Shown in pieces: positions 8,345 to 18,170 of a DNA stretch of 51,305 nucleotides. The stretch comes from JASSUD01 sp031963225 (GTDB taxonomy: Bacteria; Pseudomonadota; Gammaproteobacteria; Burkholderiales; Burkholderiaceae). Made by a program: the position numbers and the translations under genes. The stretch is taken from NCBI GenBank assembly GCA_031963225.1, contig JASSUD010000011.1, positions 1 to 51,305 on the forward strand, given 5' to 3'. The stretch's first letter is position 1. Every line of letters starts with the position of its first letter. The notes under the pieces are model-generated. The model was not told the origin of the DNA. It worked only from the letters and a program-made list of their open reading frames with translations, and did not search any database.

Positions 8345-9036
8345 CCACCCCACGCAGCAAGATTTAACTTTATTCCCTTCTGCGACGCACTTTTCCCCGT
8401 AGGAGTGCGTACCTTTTGCTTATATTCACACAGCGGCTCCACGGGGCACTCCCAACACTTTGGCGTACGCGCCTGGCAAATATAACGCCCATGCAATACC
8501 AACCAATGATGGGCATCTTGCAAAAACTCTACGGGAATATTTTTTTCCAGCGCCCGCTCTACCTCCACCACATTTTTACCCGGTGCCAAACCCGTTCGAT
8601 TAGACACCCGAAAAATATGCGTATCCACCGCAATAGTTGGCTGACCAAATGCAGTATTAAGCACCACATTAGCCGTCTTACGCCCCACACCAGGCAAAGC
8701 CTCCAACGCCGCGCGATCGCTAGGAACCTCTCCCCCATGGCGATCTAACAACTGCTGACACAAACCCAACACAAACTTAGTCTTATTGCGATACAAACCA
8801 ATCGTTTTAATACCCTCAGAAACACCTTCCTCTCCAAGATCAAGCATTGCCTGCGGCGTACTTGCCCGAGCAAAAAGCTTGCGCGTGGCAAGGTTCACCG
8901 ATTTATCTGTAGCCTGAGCAGAGAGCACAACAGCTATCAATAACTCAAAGGTACTGTTATAAATAAGCTCAGTTTTAGGAGCGGGGTCCAAACGCTGCAA
9001 AATTTCAAAGAAAAGCCGACGTTTTTTAGCGTTCAT
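8341..9036 (-). CDS. nth: endonuclease III (base excision repair)
   Basis: A DNA glycosylase/AP lyase that removes oxidised pyrimidines. The product is 231 residues from the ATG at 9036; an in-frame start at 9072 would add an atypical hydrophobic leader. The helix-hairpin-helix motif LPGVGRKTANVVLN contains the catalytic lysine. The catalytic aspartate is in IAVDTHIFRV. The [4Fe-4S] site has the exact C-x6-C-x2-C-x5-C spacing (CQARTPKCWECPVEPLC). The C-terminal tail of about 20 residues after CEYKQK is longer than usual and ends at a TAG that belongs to the GTAG head of repeat copy 5, so the natural stop may have been replaced when the repeat arrived. Confidence 0.97.
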   Translation of the reverse strand: MNAKKRRLFFEILQRLDPAPKTELIYNSTFELLIAVVLSAQATDKSVNLATRKLFARASTPQAMLDLGEEGVSEGIKTIGLYRNKTKFVLGLCQQLLDRHGGEVPSDRAALEALPGVGRKTANVVLNTAFGQPTIAVDTHIFRVSNRTGLAPGKNVVEVERALEKNIPVEFLQDAHHWLVLHGRYICQARTPKCWECPVEPLCEYKQKVRTPTGKSASQKGIKLNLAAWGG

Positions 9037-9124
9037 ATAAAAACAAGTAAGATAGAAATAAAAAGGAAACAATAACTTTAATCACATTTTGAACAATAAT
9101 AACGGATCCGCTACCTCTAATCTT

Positions 9125-10099
9125 ATGGCCGAAAAAAAAGCCCCTCATTCCACACCACCCAACCCTAAAATGGGCAGGCCACCAAACCTATCCAAACCCG
9201 CGCTGCCTATAAAAAGCGCAGCCGCCATCGATGCCTTTTGCGATGCGCTATGGCTAGAACAAAACGCCTCTCTCAATACCCTACAAGCCTACCGGCTCGA
9301 CTTATCCCTCTTCGCACAATGGCTAGCAACCCAAGCGCCTAACACCGATCTAGAAGCTGCAACCGAAGCACAGCTACGCCAATACAACATAGACCGCGCA
9401 CAAAGCAAAGCAAGCTCAGCCAATCGCCGTTTATCCGTATTTAGAAAATTCTTCGCCTGGAGCCTACGAGAAAACCACATCCATGCCGATCCTACTCTCC
9501 ATATAGAAGCAGCCAAGCAACCCCCTCGTTTTCCCGGCACCCTATCGGAAAAGCAAGTAGAAGCATTATTAGCAGCACCGGACATAGACACCGCATTAGG
9601 AGTCAGAGATAAAACCATGCTCGAACTCATGTACGCCAGCGGCCTAAGAGTATCGGAACTCACCACCCTCAAAACCGTAGACATTGGCTTAAACGAAGGA
9701 GTAGTGCGCGTAATAGGAAAAGGATCAAAAGAGCGCATCGTGCCCTTTGGCGAAGAAGCGCGCGAATGGCTACTACGCTACCTTCAAACTGCGCGGCCTG
9801 CATTACTAGGAGCACGCGCAGCCAATGCTTTTTTTGTTACCACCCGCGCAGCGGGCATGACACGCCAGCAATTCTGGGGCCTAATCAAACGCTACACTCG
9901 TATAGCAGACATCCAAGCACCCCTCTCCCCCCACACCCTACGCCATGCCTTTGCAACACACCTACTCAACCATGGAGCAGACCTACGCGTCATTCAACTC
10001 TTATTAGGCCACGCAGACATCTCCACCACCCAAATCTACACCCACATAGCCAAAGAACGCCTAAAAACCCTACATAAAACCCACCATCCAAGAGGCTAA
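9125..10099 (+). CDS. xerD: tyrosine recombinase XerD
   Basis: A site-specific recombinase that, with XerC at dif, resolves chromosome dimers under FtsK control. It has 324 residues from the ATG at 9125. Possible alternatives are TTG at 9089 and ATG at 9170; the first 30 residues are not conserved in the family, so the start is uncertain. The N-terminal SAM-like DNA-binding domain begins at IDAFCDALWLE. The catalytic domain shows R in YASGLRVSEL, K in GKGSKERIVP, H and R in SPHTLRHAFATH, H in LLGHADIS and the nucleophile Y in STTQIYTH, so all six catalytic positions are present. It is divergent from nth with 88 bases between them. Confidence 0.95.
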   Translation: MAEKKAPHSTPPNPKMGRPPNLSKPALPIKSAAAIDAFCDALWLEQNASLNTLQAYRLDLSLFAQWLATQAPNTDLEAATEAQLRQYNIDRAQSKASSANRRLSVFRKFFAWSLRENHIHADPTLHIEAAKQPPRFPGTLSEKQVEALLAAPDIDTALGVRDKTMLELMYASGLRVSELTTLKTVDIGLNEGVVRVIGKGSKERIVPFGEEAREWLLRYLQTARPALLGARAANAFFVTTRAAGMTRQQFWGLIKRYTRIADIQAPLSPHTLRHAFATHLLNHGADLRVIQLLLGHADISTTQIYTHIAKERLKTLHKTHHPRG

Positions 10100-10146
10100 A
10101 AAAAGAGGAGCATACACATTCTCCCCAAAAAAACCTTTAAAGAACG

Positions 10147-10280
10147 GTAGGTTGGGGTGACGAAGGAACCCCAACACGCATACCACCGCCCCCTCGATGG
10201 CCTGCATCCAAGCCATCAAAACCAAAAAATTAAAAGTCCGTGGTCCGCATGTTGGGGTTCGTGCCTCACCACCAACCTAC
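10147..10280. repeat. GTAG-type REP pair, copy 6
   Basis: A 134-base inverted pair 47 bases after xerD. It is nearly the same sequence as copy 4 and is followed by the same 50-base linker (10281-10330), so this is the second tandem array in the window. Confidence 0.9.
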
Positions 10281-10330
10281 CGTTCTTCACAAATCTGCGA
10301 ATAAAATTACTCTTTTTGCAATAAAGAACG

Positions 10331-10380
10331 GTAGGTTGGGGTGACGAAGGAACCCCAACACGCATACCACTACCCCTTAA
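10331..10380. repeat. GTAG-type REP, copy 7, left half only
   Basis: The GTAG head, GTTGGGGT stem and about 15 bases of core are present, then the sequence departs from the family near 10380. It starts 184 bases after copy 6, matching the array period seen at 6803/6988. Confidence 0.85.
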
Positions 10381-10726
10381 AAAAACCAGTAAAAAAACAA
10401 GATTTATCTTAAAAAAATCACAAATATGCGGTTTATTCCGGATAGGTGAATCTCGCCATTTAGTGAAAGGTATGCACCTTTTTGTAGCAGATACCTGACC
10501 AATCTATAGCTTAACAACTAAAACGCCTGCAAAGCCCAGCACACATAGATTTCCATATAAAAAAGTAGCCATATCCACCCTTGGTGAAGCACTTTTTTAC
10601 CAAAATTTTGTCTCTTATTAAGAGCAGATTTATCTGAAATATCACTAAGTATACGGTGCATTACCTATATATACGGTAGCCCATATTGCTAATAGTGCGA
10701 GCGATCTTATTTTCGCGAGGATTCTC
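10381..10726. promoter_or_regulatory. leader of the AT-rich accessory block, with possible promoter
   Basis: No coding frame is convincing here. A possible promoter is TTGCTA (10686-10691), 16 bases, TATTTT (10708-10713), just before the GAGGATT ribosome site of the 957-residue gene. The paralogue at 15703 has a similar arrangement at the same distance from its start, which supports it weakly. Confidence 0.4.
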
Positions 10727-13600
10727 ATGTCAGCAACTGCAATAATTCCTGGTTCTCCCAATAATCTCTATTCGCCCAACGCCCCGGTTTCGCCTGCGCC
10801 ATCCCAAAAAAGTAGTCGAGTTGATGCGCAACACGAGGGAATAGATGGCTACTTGCAAAGCCTAAAAGATAAAAACCCAGTAGAGCAGCTCACACTCCAG
10901 CTTTTAACCGGCCTTACACTCCACAGTAAAGTCAGTAAAACAAAAGAAGAGTCTACCTGGCTGGAAGACATTAAATGGGCATACAAACAAATAAAAACAC
11001 GCAACCCTATTCTATATGGCAACGACGCCCCATCTTACCCAGATGTCGCAGACATAACTGAGCACCATAAAAAAATCAAAACCTGCTTTAAAGATATAGG
11101 GCCCGGATCCGACATTACCGATATCGACCACACTATCCGAAGCGCGATAGAAGAGAAAATTTTCAAAAATGAAAATGAAAATGGGAATATCGTACTAGCA
11201 GACAACGTAAAAGAACAAATAGAAGAGCTGCTAAAAAATATAGAAACCTCTACACAAAAAATAAATGAAATAAATGTAGACAAGCTAAACCTAAATAACC
11301 CCGAGCATCGCGCACAGCTAGAAGCACACCATAGTAATTTAGTAGAGATTATGGCCAAAGTGGGGCTATTTCTCTTCGTCGCCATATTTTATACACACTC
11401 TACAGGCGCAATCATTCCAGTTCTTGTCTCAAGAGGAGAAAATCGAACTTCTAATCACTCCGCGAATAAAAATGAAAGCAACCGCTCCATTCAAAACGCC
11501 ACAACACCAGACATAAAAATAGCACTATCAGAAAAAATGGTGGAACTCTATATAAAATATGATGAATTTGCAAAAGTACTAAAAGAAAAAGACGAACAAT
11601 GGAGAAAACGAGAAGAAATCCGACGCGGAAAAACACCAGACCGTGCGCCTTTAGCGCAAAAAGAAATAGAACAACAAACCATACCATCTTCTCCGTCTCC
11701 TTCTTTACTTGCAGCAATTAATAAGGAAGAAGGCCCCTTTGGTAGTGTAAAGGCAGAGCCTTTTGTAGAGTCGATTAAAGATGTATCGCACTTTATTTCA
11801 GGCCACTCCCCAACCAGCTCTACCCAGAGTAAGCCTGCAGCAAGCAGCAGCGACTATTTCAAATCCATGCCTACGCCTTCATACAAAGATGGTAGCGAGC
11901 GCATAGATTTCTCACCTGTATCTAGGTCACATACTACGACCCCTATAACCACCAATCAGCAAAATCTAGACGAGCAACCACTTAGCGGCGCAGGCGATAT
12001 TGCCAGTCTGCTTGTAGGGAGTAGAGAGCTTACTAATAAGCTTGCAGCTGTATCAAATAAAAATAATGCTGAAAACACCTATCGAGAAAATAACTATACA
12101 GCGCTCTCTGATGCAAAAGAAGCAACTAATTTGCAGGGATCAAATATTAGTGTGCCGCATTCTATTAGTAGTCAATCTATAATTGATTATTCATCAAGCA
12201 GCCGCCGATCTAGCATATTATCTGAGAATGATTTCGTTCATTTAGAAAAGAATTCTTCTTTATTAGATAAATTTATTGCAGAAAGAGAAAATAAATATAG
12301 TCAAAATACAATAGACATCAATAAAAAACCAGAAAAATCAAAAGAAAATAGAAAACGTACGATAACTGACAGCGGTTATAATAGCGACTATGAAAAACAT
12401 ACACTAAAATATCAGCAAACCAATATTCAGGATCAACTTACCAATGAAGTAAAACAGCTTAAAAAAGAGATCGAGCAGGCAAAAGCGCAACAATTCCAGT
12501 CAGCTGATGCATTAAAAATAGCTATTGCGCAGAAAGAAGAGGAAGCACAAATTTCTAAAAATCAGCTTGCTGATGAAATAGAACAACTTAAAGAACAGCT
12601 TGCAGTAATGACTGAGCAGGCAAAAGCGCAACAACTCCAGGCAGCTGATGCGTTAAGAATAGCTATTGCGCAGAAAGAAGAGGAAGAACAGGAAGTACTA
12701 AATGCTCAACAAGCCTTGCAAAAATTGGAAGCTAAGCAAGCCAATATTCAGAATCAACATGCCGATGAAGTAAAACAGCTCAAAGAAATTATTGCGCTGC
12801 ATGTGAAAAAGACTGCTGCTAAACCAGAAAATGCTCAGGCTGCTGCACGAGAAATTAAATATATGCAACATATTGGACTACCAGTCTTTACTTCTAAAAC
12901 AGATATTGCGCCAAGGGATAAGGTTGCAGGAGGTAATGGGGGTATGAATAGTTTCTCTACTAATGAAATACCAATTCACGATAAAGTTACAGAAAAAGTA
13001 ACACGTATTATCCAAGACGCCCCAAAAAAAGAAACTATATATCTTTTTCATAAATCCTCGGAAGCCTACAATCCGCTTACTATGTCTAGATCTATAAATA
13101 ATGGTGCAAGGGCTGCAAAAATAGATGATGGCAGTCGTGTTTCTAAACCATTAGAACAATCAGAGAATGCATCTGGTTTTCCAGAAAATGGGAAAAAAGT
13201 CATGGATAAAAATCGCTATTTACCACAACCCCCTCCAGTTTCTGTTTCAAATCCTGAATCCCCAATCGAAAAAAAATTTAATTTGCCACATAGTCTTCGA
13301 ACAGAAGCTAAAGAGCTTGTGATACAAGATAAGCTTACATTACAAAATTCTTCAGATGAAAATGAAAACTCGCCAGAGTTAGAGTCAGATTTAAATCAGC
13401 AAATAGCGATGCTAGGGGGAGTGGATCCGATAGATGCTAATAGTAAGAAATCCCGTAATAATGAAACTCATGAAGAAGCTAAAGCTTCTATTAAAAATTC
13501 TAAAAATACTCTTGACGCACGTATAAAAGTAGCTCAAGCAAGAAAGAAAGTTCGAGAAAATATACAAAAAAATTTCGAACTAAAATTACAAGAAAAATGA
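10727..13600 (+). CDS. large low-complexity / coiled-coil protein, paralogue family A
   Basis: A 957-residue protein of unknown function. Its N-terminal domain (about residues 30-255) is shared with the frameshifted gene at 15703 (VEQLTLQLL, DI.NIDH.IRS.IEE.IFKNEN). It includes a hydrophobic segment VGLFLFVAIFYTHSTGAIIPVL, possibly membrane-inserting. A Ser/Asn-rich disordered middle follows. A coiled coil lies at about residues 570-700, with a duplicated 26-residue block beginning EQAKAQQ and containing ADALxIAIAQKEEE. The C-terminus is charged. No signal peptide. The ATG at 10727 follows GAGGATT. Low GC and codon use unlike the core genes suggest accessory origin. A secreted or surface protein is possible but not shown. 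Confidence 0.75.
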   Translation: MSATAIIPGSPNNLYSPNAPVSPAPSQKSSRVDAQHEGIDGYLQSLKDKNPVEQLTLQLLTGLTLHSKVSKTKEESTWLEDIKWAYKQIKTRNPILYGNDAPSYPDVADITEHHKKIKTCFKDIGPGSDITDIDHTIRSAIEEKIFKNENENGNIVLADNVKEQIEELLKNIETSTQKINEINVDKLNLNNPEHRAQLEAHHSNLVEIMAKVGLFLFVAIFYTHSTGAIIPVLVSRGENRTSNHSANKNESNRSIQNATTPDIKIALSEKMVELYIKYDEFAKVLKEKDEQWRKREEIRRGKTPDRAPLAQKEIEQQTIPSSPSPSLLAAINKEEGPFGSVKAEPFVESIKDVSHFISGHSPTSSTQSKPAASSSDYFKSMPTPSYKDGSERIDFSPVSRSHTTTPITTNQQNLDEQPLSGAGDIASLLVGSRELTNKLAAVSNKNNAENTYRENNYTALSDAKEATNLQGSNISVPHSISSQSIIDYSSSSRRSSILSENDFVHLEKNSSLLDKFIAERENKYSQNTIDINKKPEKSKENRKRTITDSGYNSDYEKHTLKYQQTNIQDQLTNEVKQLKKEIEQAKAQQFQSADALKIAIAQKEEEAQISKNQLADEIEQLKEQLAVMTEQAKAQQLQAADALRIAIAQKEEEEQEVLNAQQALQKLEAKQANIQNQHADEVKQLKEIIALHVKKTAAKPENAQAAAREIKYMQHIGLPVFTSKTDIAPRDKVAGGNGGMNSFSTNEIPIHDKVTEKVTRIIQDAPKKETIYLFHKSSEAYNPLTMSRSINNGARAAKIDDGSRVSKPLEQSENASGFPENGKKVMDKNRYLPQPPPVSVSNPESPIEKKFNLPHSLRTEAKELVIQDKLTLQNSSDENENSPELESDLNQQIAMLGGVDPIDANSKKSRNNETHEEAKASIKNSKNTLDARIKVAQARKKVRENIQKNFELKLQEK

Positions 13601-13660
13601 TAATTTAATAAAAATTACGCCGCAAGCAAACACTATTTTATATATGAATAGGAGAAATAA

Positions 13661-15619
13661 GTGCATAGCAGTAGTATAAATCCTTCTGCTCTAAAACAGA
13701 TGACATTATTAGAGCAAAAAAAAAGTGGAGAAGTAAGCAGTAACCTATCGCCAATGCTGCCAAACCAAATTAATGATCTGGTTAAATGGGAGGAAGATGG
13801 TGAGCCTCGAATATGGAGTCCTCCTACCGAAAAATGGAGCTCTATAAAAAAATACGCCGTGAGAGTAGAAGCACAAATAGGACTAACTGAAAAAACGCCT
13901 GAACTAGAGCGATTGGAGCGTTTAGAGTATATTCTTTATGCTATGGCATGCTATACAAAAAATATCATAGATGAAAAAAATAAATATATTAGCAACTTAA
14001 ATGAAAAAAATAAAATACTAAAAAAAGATTTTTATGGGGTGCATGAAAATTTAGAATTGGTTGATAAACAATACAAACAATCATTATCGGAATTTAAGCA
14101 GGTTGAAAAAGATAATAATAATTATATTTTAGAATTAGATAATGAACTGGAAGAACTGTATGCCAAGCTAGAAGAATATGAAAATAAAATTTTAGAGTTA
14201 AATGAAAAATTAAAAAAACATGAATTAGAAAAAATTGCCGATACTGAAAGTTATATCTCTCACCGTAGCAACACTGTAAGTGGGCTAATAGAGGCTAGAG
14301 GTAATAATAGCAAAAGTACATCTAATATAAATAATTCAAATTCCATGCAAGCCGACCAGCCTATAGGATTGGGGCTGCAATATAGCAAAGATGAAGAAAG
14401 CGGCAAAGAGATTGATCTGCCTCATAAAAGTAATACATCAAATTTTTCAGAATATGATGCCGAGTATTCATCTGATAATGCATTGAAAAATGAAATTTTA
14501 TTTAGTTATAAACAAAAAAATTCTTCTCTTATGCCTAAAAAACTGTCAGCTGAAAAAGGGAAAAAAGAAAATAAAAATATAATGATGGAAGTAGAAGTTT
14601 TATCGAACAACCTCAATATAAATTTGATGGAAAATTCAAAAAAAGAGGATTATTCAGAGGGCCAGAAGCGCAATAATAGTTCTAGCGGAAATTATGCAGC
14701 AATATGCATTAAAAAAGATATCAATACAAATTTTGATAGTGCCTATGATAGCAGTAGTAGCCGACAATTTACTGTTCCGGAAAATATAATAGAAACACGT
14801 GCGAAATCTAATAATTACTCAGCAAAAAAAAATAATATACCGAAATTATCATTCAGTAAAATACCTCCAATATTACCGCCTTGTGAAAGTATTTTAAACA
14901 TAGAAAAAGAAGAAGAAATATCGAATTCTTCTTCATCTATTACAAAAAGCGAAATAGGGAGTAGAAGAGGTAGTTGGATTGATATAGAGCGTAGTATAGA
15001 TAGTATGGTTTCAGGATCGGTATCTTCAAAATCATTTTTATCTATAGAAGGTAGTGCATTCGTGCCAACGTCTAGTATTCCTATAGTAGACTCTGAAGAA
15101 AATAAATCTACCTCCATTGGTCAGATGCCAATATTTACTTCCGGAAAACCTAGTTCTAATAATTCAGAAGCAAAAATAAAAGAACTTGAAGCAAGTGTAA
15201 AAAAACTGAAAGTAGAGAATGTAACTCTTAAAGAAGAGAAAGAAATTGTAGAGATTGAAAATGCTAATTTATTGGATATAGAGCAGAATAAAATCAAGCT
15301 AATCTATGAAAAAGATAATGAGATTAAATTACTTAAAAAAATTATAAATAAATACAAAGCGAGAATTAAAGAATTAAAAGATGAAAATATTGCAATTTAT
15401 GAAGAAAAAGAGTATTTTAAAGCTGCGGAAGAAAAGTTCGAAGTGCTAGTTAATGAACTAGATAAGGAATTAGAAGAATTTATAGAAAAAATAAAAGAAG
15501 ATGAAAGAAAAATAATAGAAAATAAAATATTAATAAGTGAGGATATAAAAGAAATTAAGAAAGATATAGAGGAAATAGGAAAAGCTCTTAGTCACACTGC
15601 TATAAGAAAACTGTTGTAG
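13661..15619 (+). CDS. coiled-coil protein related to its neighbours by shared cassettes
   Basis: A 652-residue, very AT-rich gene starting with GTG at 13661 behind AGGAGAAATAA, 60 bases after the previous gene and probably co-transcribed with it. It has a unique N-terminal region, a first coiled coil (about residues 105-195, Leu/Glu/Lys heptads), a Ser/Asn-rich middle and a second long coiled coil (about 505-640). Two cassettes in the middle match the frameshifted gene at 15998: one around IGLGLQYSKDEESG and one around DSAYDSSSS. The start of the gene is not shared. Function unknown. The architecture suggests an extended, self-associating protein. Confidence 0.7.
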   Translation: MHSSSINPSALKQMTLLEQKKSGEVSSNLSPMLPNQINDLVKWEEDGEPRIWSPPTEKWSSIKKYAVRVEAQIGLTEKTPELERLERLEYILYAMACYTKNIIDEKNKYISNLNEKNKILKKDFYGVHENLELVDKQYKQSLSEFKQVEKDNNNYILELDNELEELYAKLEEYENKILELNEKLKKHELEKIADTESYISHRSNTVSGLIEARGNNSKSTSNINNSNSMQADQPIGLGLQYSKDEESGKEIDLPHKSNTSNFSEYDAEYSSDNALKNEILFSYKQKNSSLMPKKLSAEKGKKENKNIMMEVEVLSNNLNINLMENSKKEDYSEGQKRNNSSSGNYAAICIKKDINTNFDSAYDSSSSRQFTVPENIIETRAKSNNYSAKKNNIPKLSFSKIPPILPPCESILNIEKEEEISNSSSSITKSEIGSRRGSWIDIERSIDSMVSGSVSSKSFLSIEGSAFVPTSSIPIVDSEENKSTSIGQMPIFTSGKPSSNNSEAKIKELEASVKKLKVENVTLKEEKEIVEIENANLLDIEQNKIKLIYEKDNEIKLLKKIINKYKARIKELKDENIAIYEEKEYFKAAEEKFEVLVNELDKELEEFIEKIKEDERKIIENKILISEDIKEIKKDIEEIGKALSHTAIRKLL

Positions 15620-15654
15620 AGGGGATATAATAATATATGCTGAGAGGAAATATG

Positions 15655-15683
15655 TTGACTATGTTATGAGTGTAAGCTATCTA
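15655..15683 (+). promoter_or_regulatory. candidate sigma-70 promoter
   Basis: TTGACT (15655-15660) and TATCTA (15678-15683) are separated by exactly 17 bases, 20 bases before the ATG at 15703. The -35 matches five of six consensus positions. It would give the frameshifted gene its own transcript. Confidence 0.5.
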
Positions 15684-15702
15684 TATCCTCGAAAGGATTT
15701 TC

Positions 15703-17866
15703 ATGTCTTCAAACACACATGCCTCTTCCATGAACCCTTGCGTTTCTATTGCTCAAACTTTACCGACTTTTTCCGTGCAAAGAGGCAATCTGGCTAGCTC
15801 AGATTTTTGTGCTTTACAGAACATAGATTCTTATTTCAAGAGCTTGGAACAGAAAAGTTTAGTAGAACAGCTTACTTTGCAGCTGCTCGCTGGCATTACG
15901 CTCCGCAGCAAAGTAAGCGATACGGAAGAAGAAGCTATCTAATTGGTTTGAAGGGCTTAAATTAGCCTACAAACAGGCAAAAGGAGACAAGCCTGTTTTG
16001 TATAGTAGTCGTGCCCCAGCACGATCTCAGGACTTAGATTTAACAGCGAACCATACTAAAATTAAAGCCTTTTTTGATAATATTGGGCCTGAATTTGACA
16101 TTGCTAATATTGATCATGCTATTCGCAGTAGAATAGAAGAGCATATTTTTAAAAATGAAAATGGGAATATTGCACTAGCAGAAAATATAGAGATAGAAAT
16201 AAAAACACTGCTTAAAGATATAGAAATATATACGCAAAAAATACAAGCTATAGAAGTAGATGCGTTAGATTTAAATAAACCCAATCATTGGATGCAATTA
16301 AAATGGCAACATAGTGATTTATTGAGCGCTATGGAGAGAATAGGGTTATTTTTATTTATTTCAAAATTTTATACTTATTTTGCTGAAGTAATGATTCCAT
16401 CAATTGCCTCATCAGATAAAAATTACTATTCTAGTTACACCACGGATGGTAATGCAAGCAATCAAACTGCTAAAAATAATACTCCACAAAATATAGAAAT
16501 AATATTGTTAGAAAAAATAGCCCCCCTCTATGAAAAATATAATGACTTCGTAAAAGCACTCCAAGAAAAAGATGAGCAATGGAAAAAATTAGAGATCCAC
16601 GGTGAAAAGAGGGCGGACCGCGCGATTTCAGAGCAAAAAGAAAACATTCAACCGCACATAGCATCCTCCCCTGTCTTATATGGGCCGCTGCAAATGGTAT
16701 CCGATATAAGGGACATAGCCCGTCATACCTATAAGGAAGATGGCCTTTTTGGTAGTGTAACGGCAGGATCTATGCAGCAGTCCGCAAAATTTGCTGCCAT
16801 GCTTGCGGCAAATAGATTGAATAGTAGTGCTACACAAAGCATAGGCCGAGCAGCTAGCAGCTCCTCTCCCTCACGAAAAGCACTTCACACCATAGCATAT
16901 CGCAGTGACCCAATACATACATCTGATTTGTCTTCCACAGAAGCTCCAATAGAAATAGCGCACAATCTGCAAAGGCTAATTAAACGTAAAAATAAGAGAA
17001 AAAACTATATTGGTATGATGCATGACTTTATAAAAAATATAGGCGCGCGTATTAGCCGATTTTTTCAACTTTTTGCTACTATTTTTTATAAAAAAAATGC
17101 TAAAAGCCTATTAGAAACTGGCCATACATTACAGCCTAAACCGCCTTTTTATTTTAAAAAACCAGACATACCACTTACGTCTTCTTCTATTGCAGCCCCT
17201 AATGTTTCTCAAGTAAATTCAAAGGCCGTTACTTCTCATTCTGGCCAAAGCGCTATTTTAAATATTAAAGCCCCACATGCTTTTGATAAAAGGCCGGTTG
17301 TGATAGGGAGTATACCTGCTAGCGTATTTGGCCGATCCTCTAAAAATCTTGCGCATAGCAATACGGCTAAGTATAAAAAAATATCTACATCGGTATCCGC
17401 CGATGTTAAAAGCACTAACTCTCAACATGGCGCCGCTCTAAGTGAAGTAATAAAAACGAAAAATAATAGCCGAAATACACCTAATCCAAATCATTCAAAT
17501 GCAACACAAACCAATCCGCTTATAGGATTGGGGATACTTCAATATAGTGCAGATGAAGAAAGTGGCACAGATATTAGTAATGATGTAGCAATGCAATTTG
17601 TCCATAAAAGTTATATACCTCCTCAAATTAATACCCCTCATTTTGCAGAATTGGATGCAGAGGATTCATCGGATAATGAATCACAAAAACAAAATGAAAA
17701 TTTATATAACTATAAACAAAGAAATTCTCCATATACACCTAAAAATAGATCAACAGGAGAAAATAAAAAGGAAATAGGCAGTGAACCGTATGCTAATGCC
17801 CATGTTGACAGTGCCTATGATAGCAGCAGTAGCCACCCATTTTGGATGCCAAGCAATATGATATAG
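15703..17866 (+). pseudogene. frameshifted paralogue of the 957-residue protein
   Basis: Reading starts at the ATG at 15703 (after AAAGGATTTTC) and stops at a TAA after 79 residues. The homologous sequence resumes in the +1-shifted frame near 15926-15944 (SNWFEGLKLAYKQ, matching WLEDIKWAYKQ in the 10727 gene) and runs to a stop at 17866, about 720 residues in all. The shift lies in a GAAGAAGAAG stretch. The reading also ends early: the cassette DSAYDSSSS..P.NMI is followed by a stop where the 13661 gene reads on (ENIIETRAK). Two lesions point to decay rather than programmed frameshifting. The 3' half (from the ATG at 15998, 622 residues) may still be expressed. Confidence 0.75.
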
Positions 17867-18170
17867 AAGCAATTAAGCAGAGCATAAGCCCATAATTTGG
17901 AAGATTTTTATACAAGCAGAGATCAGCACACTGCTAGTAAGAATAATGATGAATATTTAATTCTTTTAATTGATTTATAAATATCTCTATCTTTTTAGAA
18001 CCAGCTTAAATATGTCAAAAGCGATAATTAAAGGCAAGTGGTTTGCATGCTGTGGTTCTTCACTCAGCACCAACCTACAAGCATATCTGTATTAATATGT
18101 TTATTTTTTGCATTTTATGGACATATATCACTATATTTTCAATATCTATTACATACAACAGGAGAAGCAT
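17867..18170. other. intergenic region with a decayed REP half
   Basis: Holds AT-rich DNA without a supported gene, a mutated right-half REP (17999-18078) and the leader of the HEAT-like gene with its AGGAG ribosome site. Confidence 0.5.
17999..18078. repeat. GTAG-type REP, copy 8, decayed right half
   Basis: It retains the ACCAGCTTAAA core, GATAATTAAA and a mutated hairpin (GCTGTGGTTC for GTTGGGGTTC) ending CAACCTAC at 18078. The left unit is missing. Confidence 0.7.
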
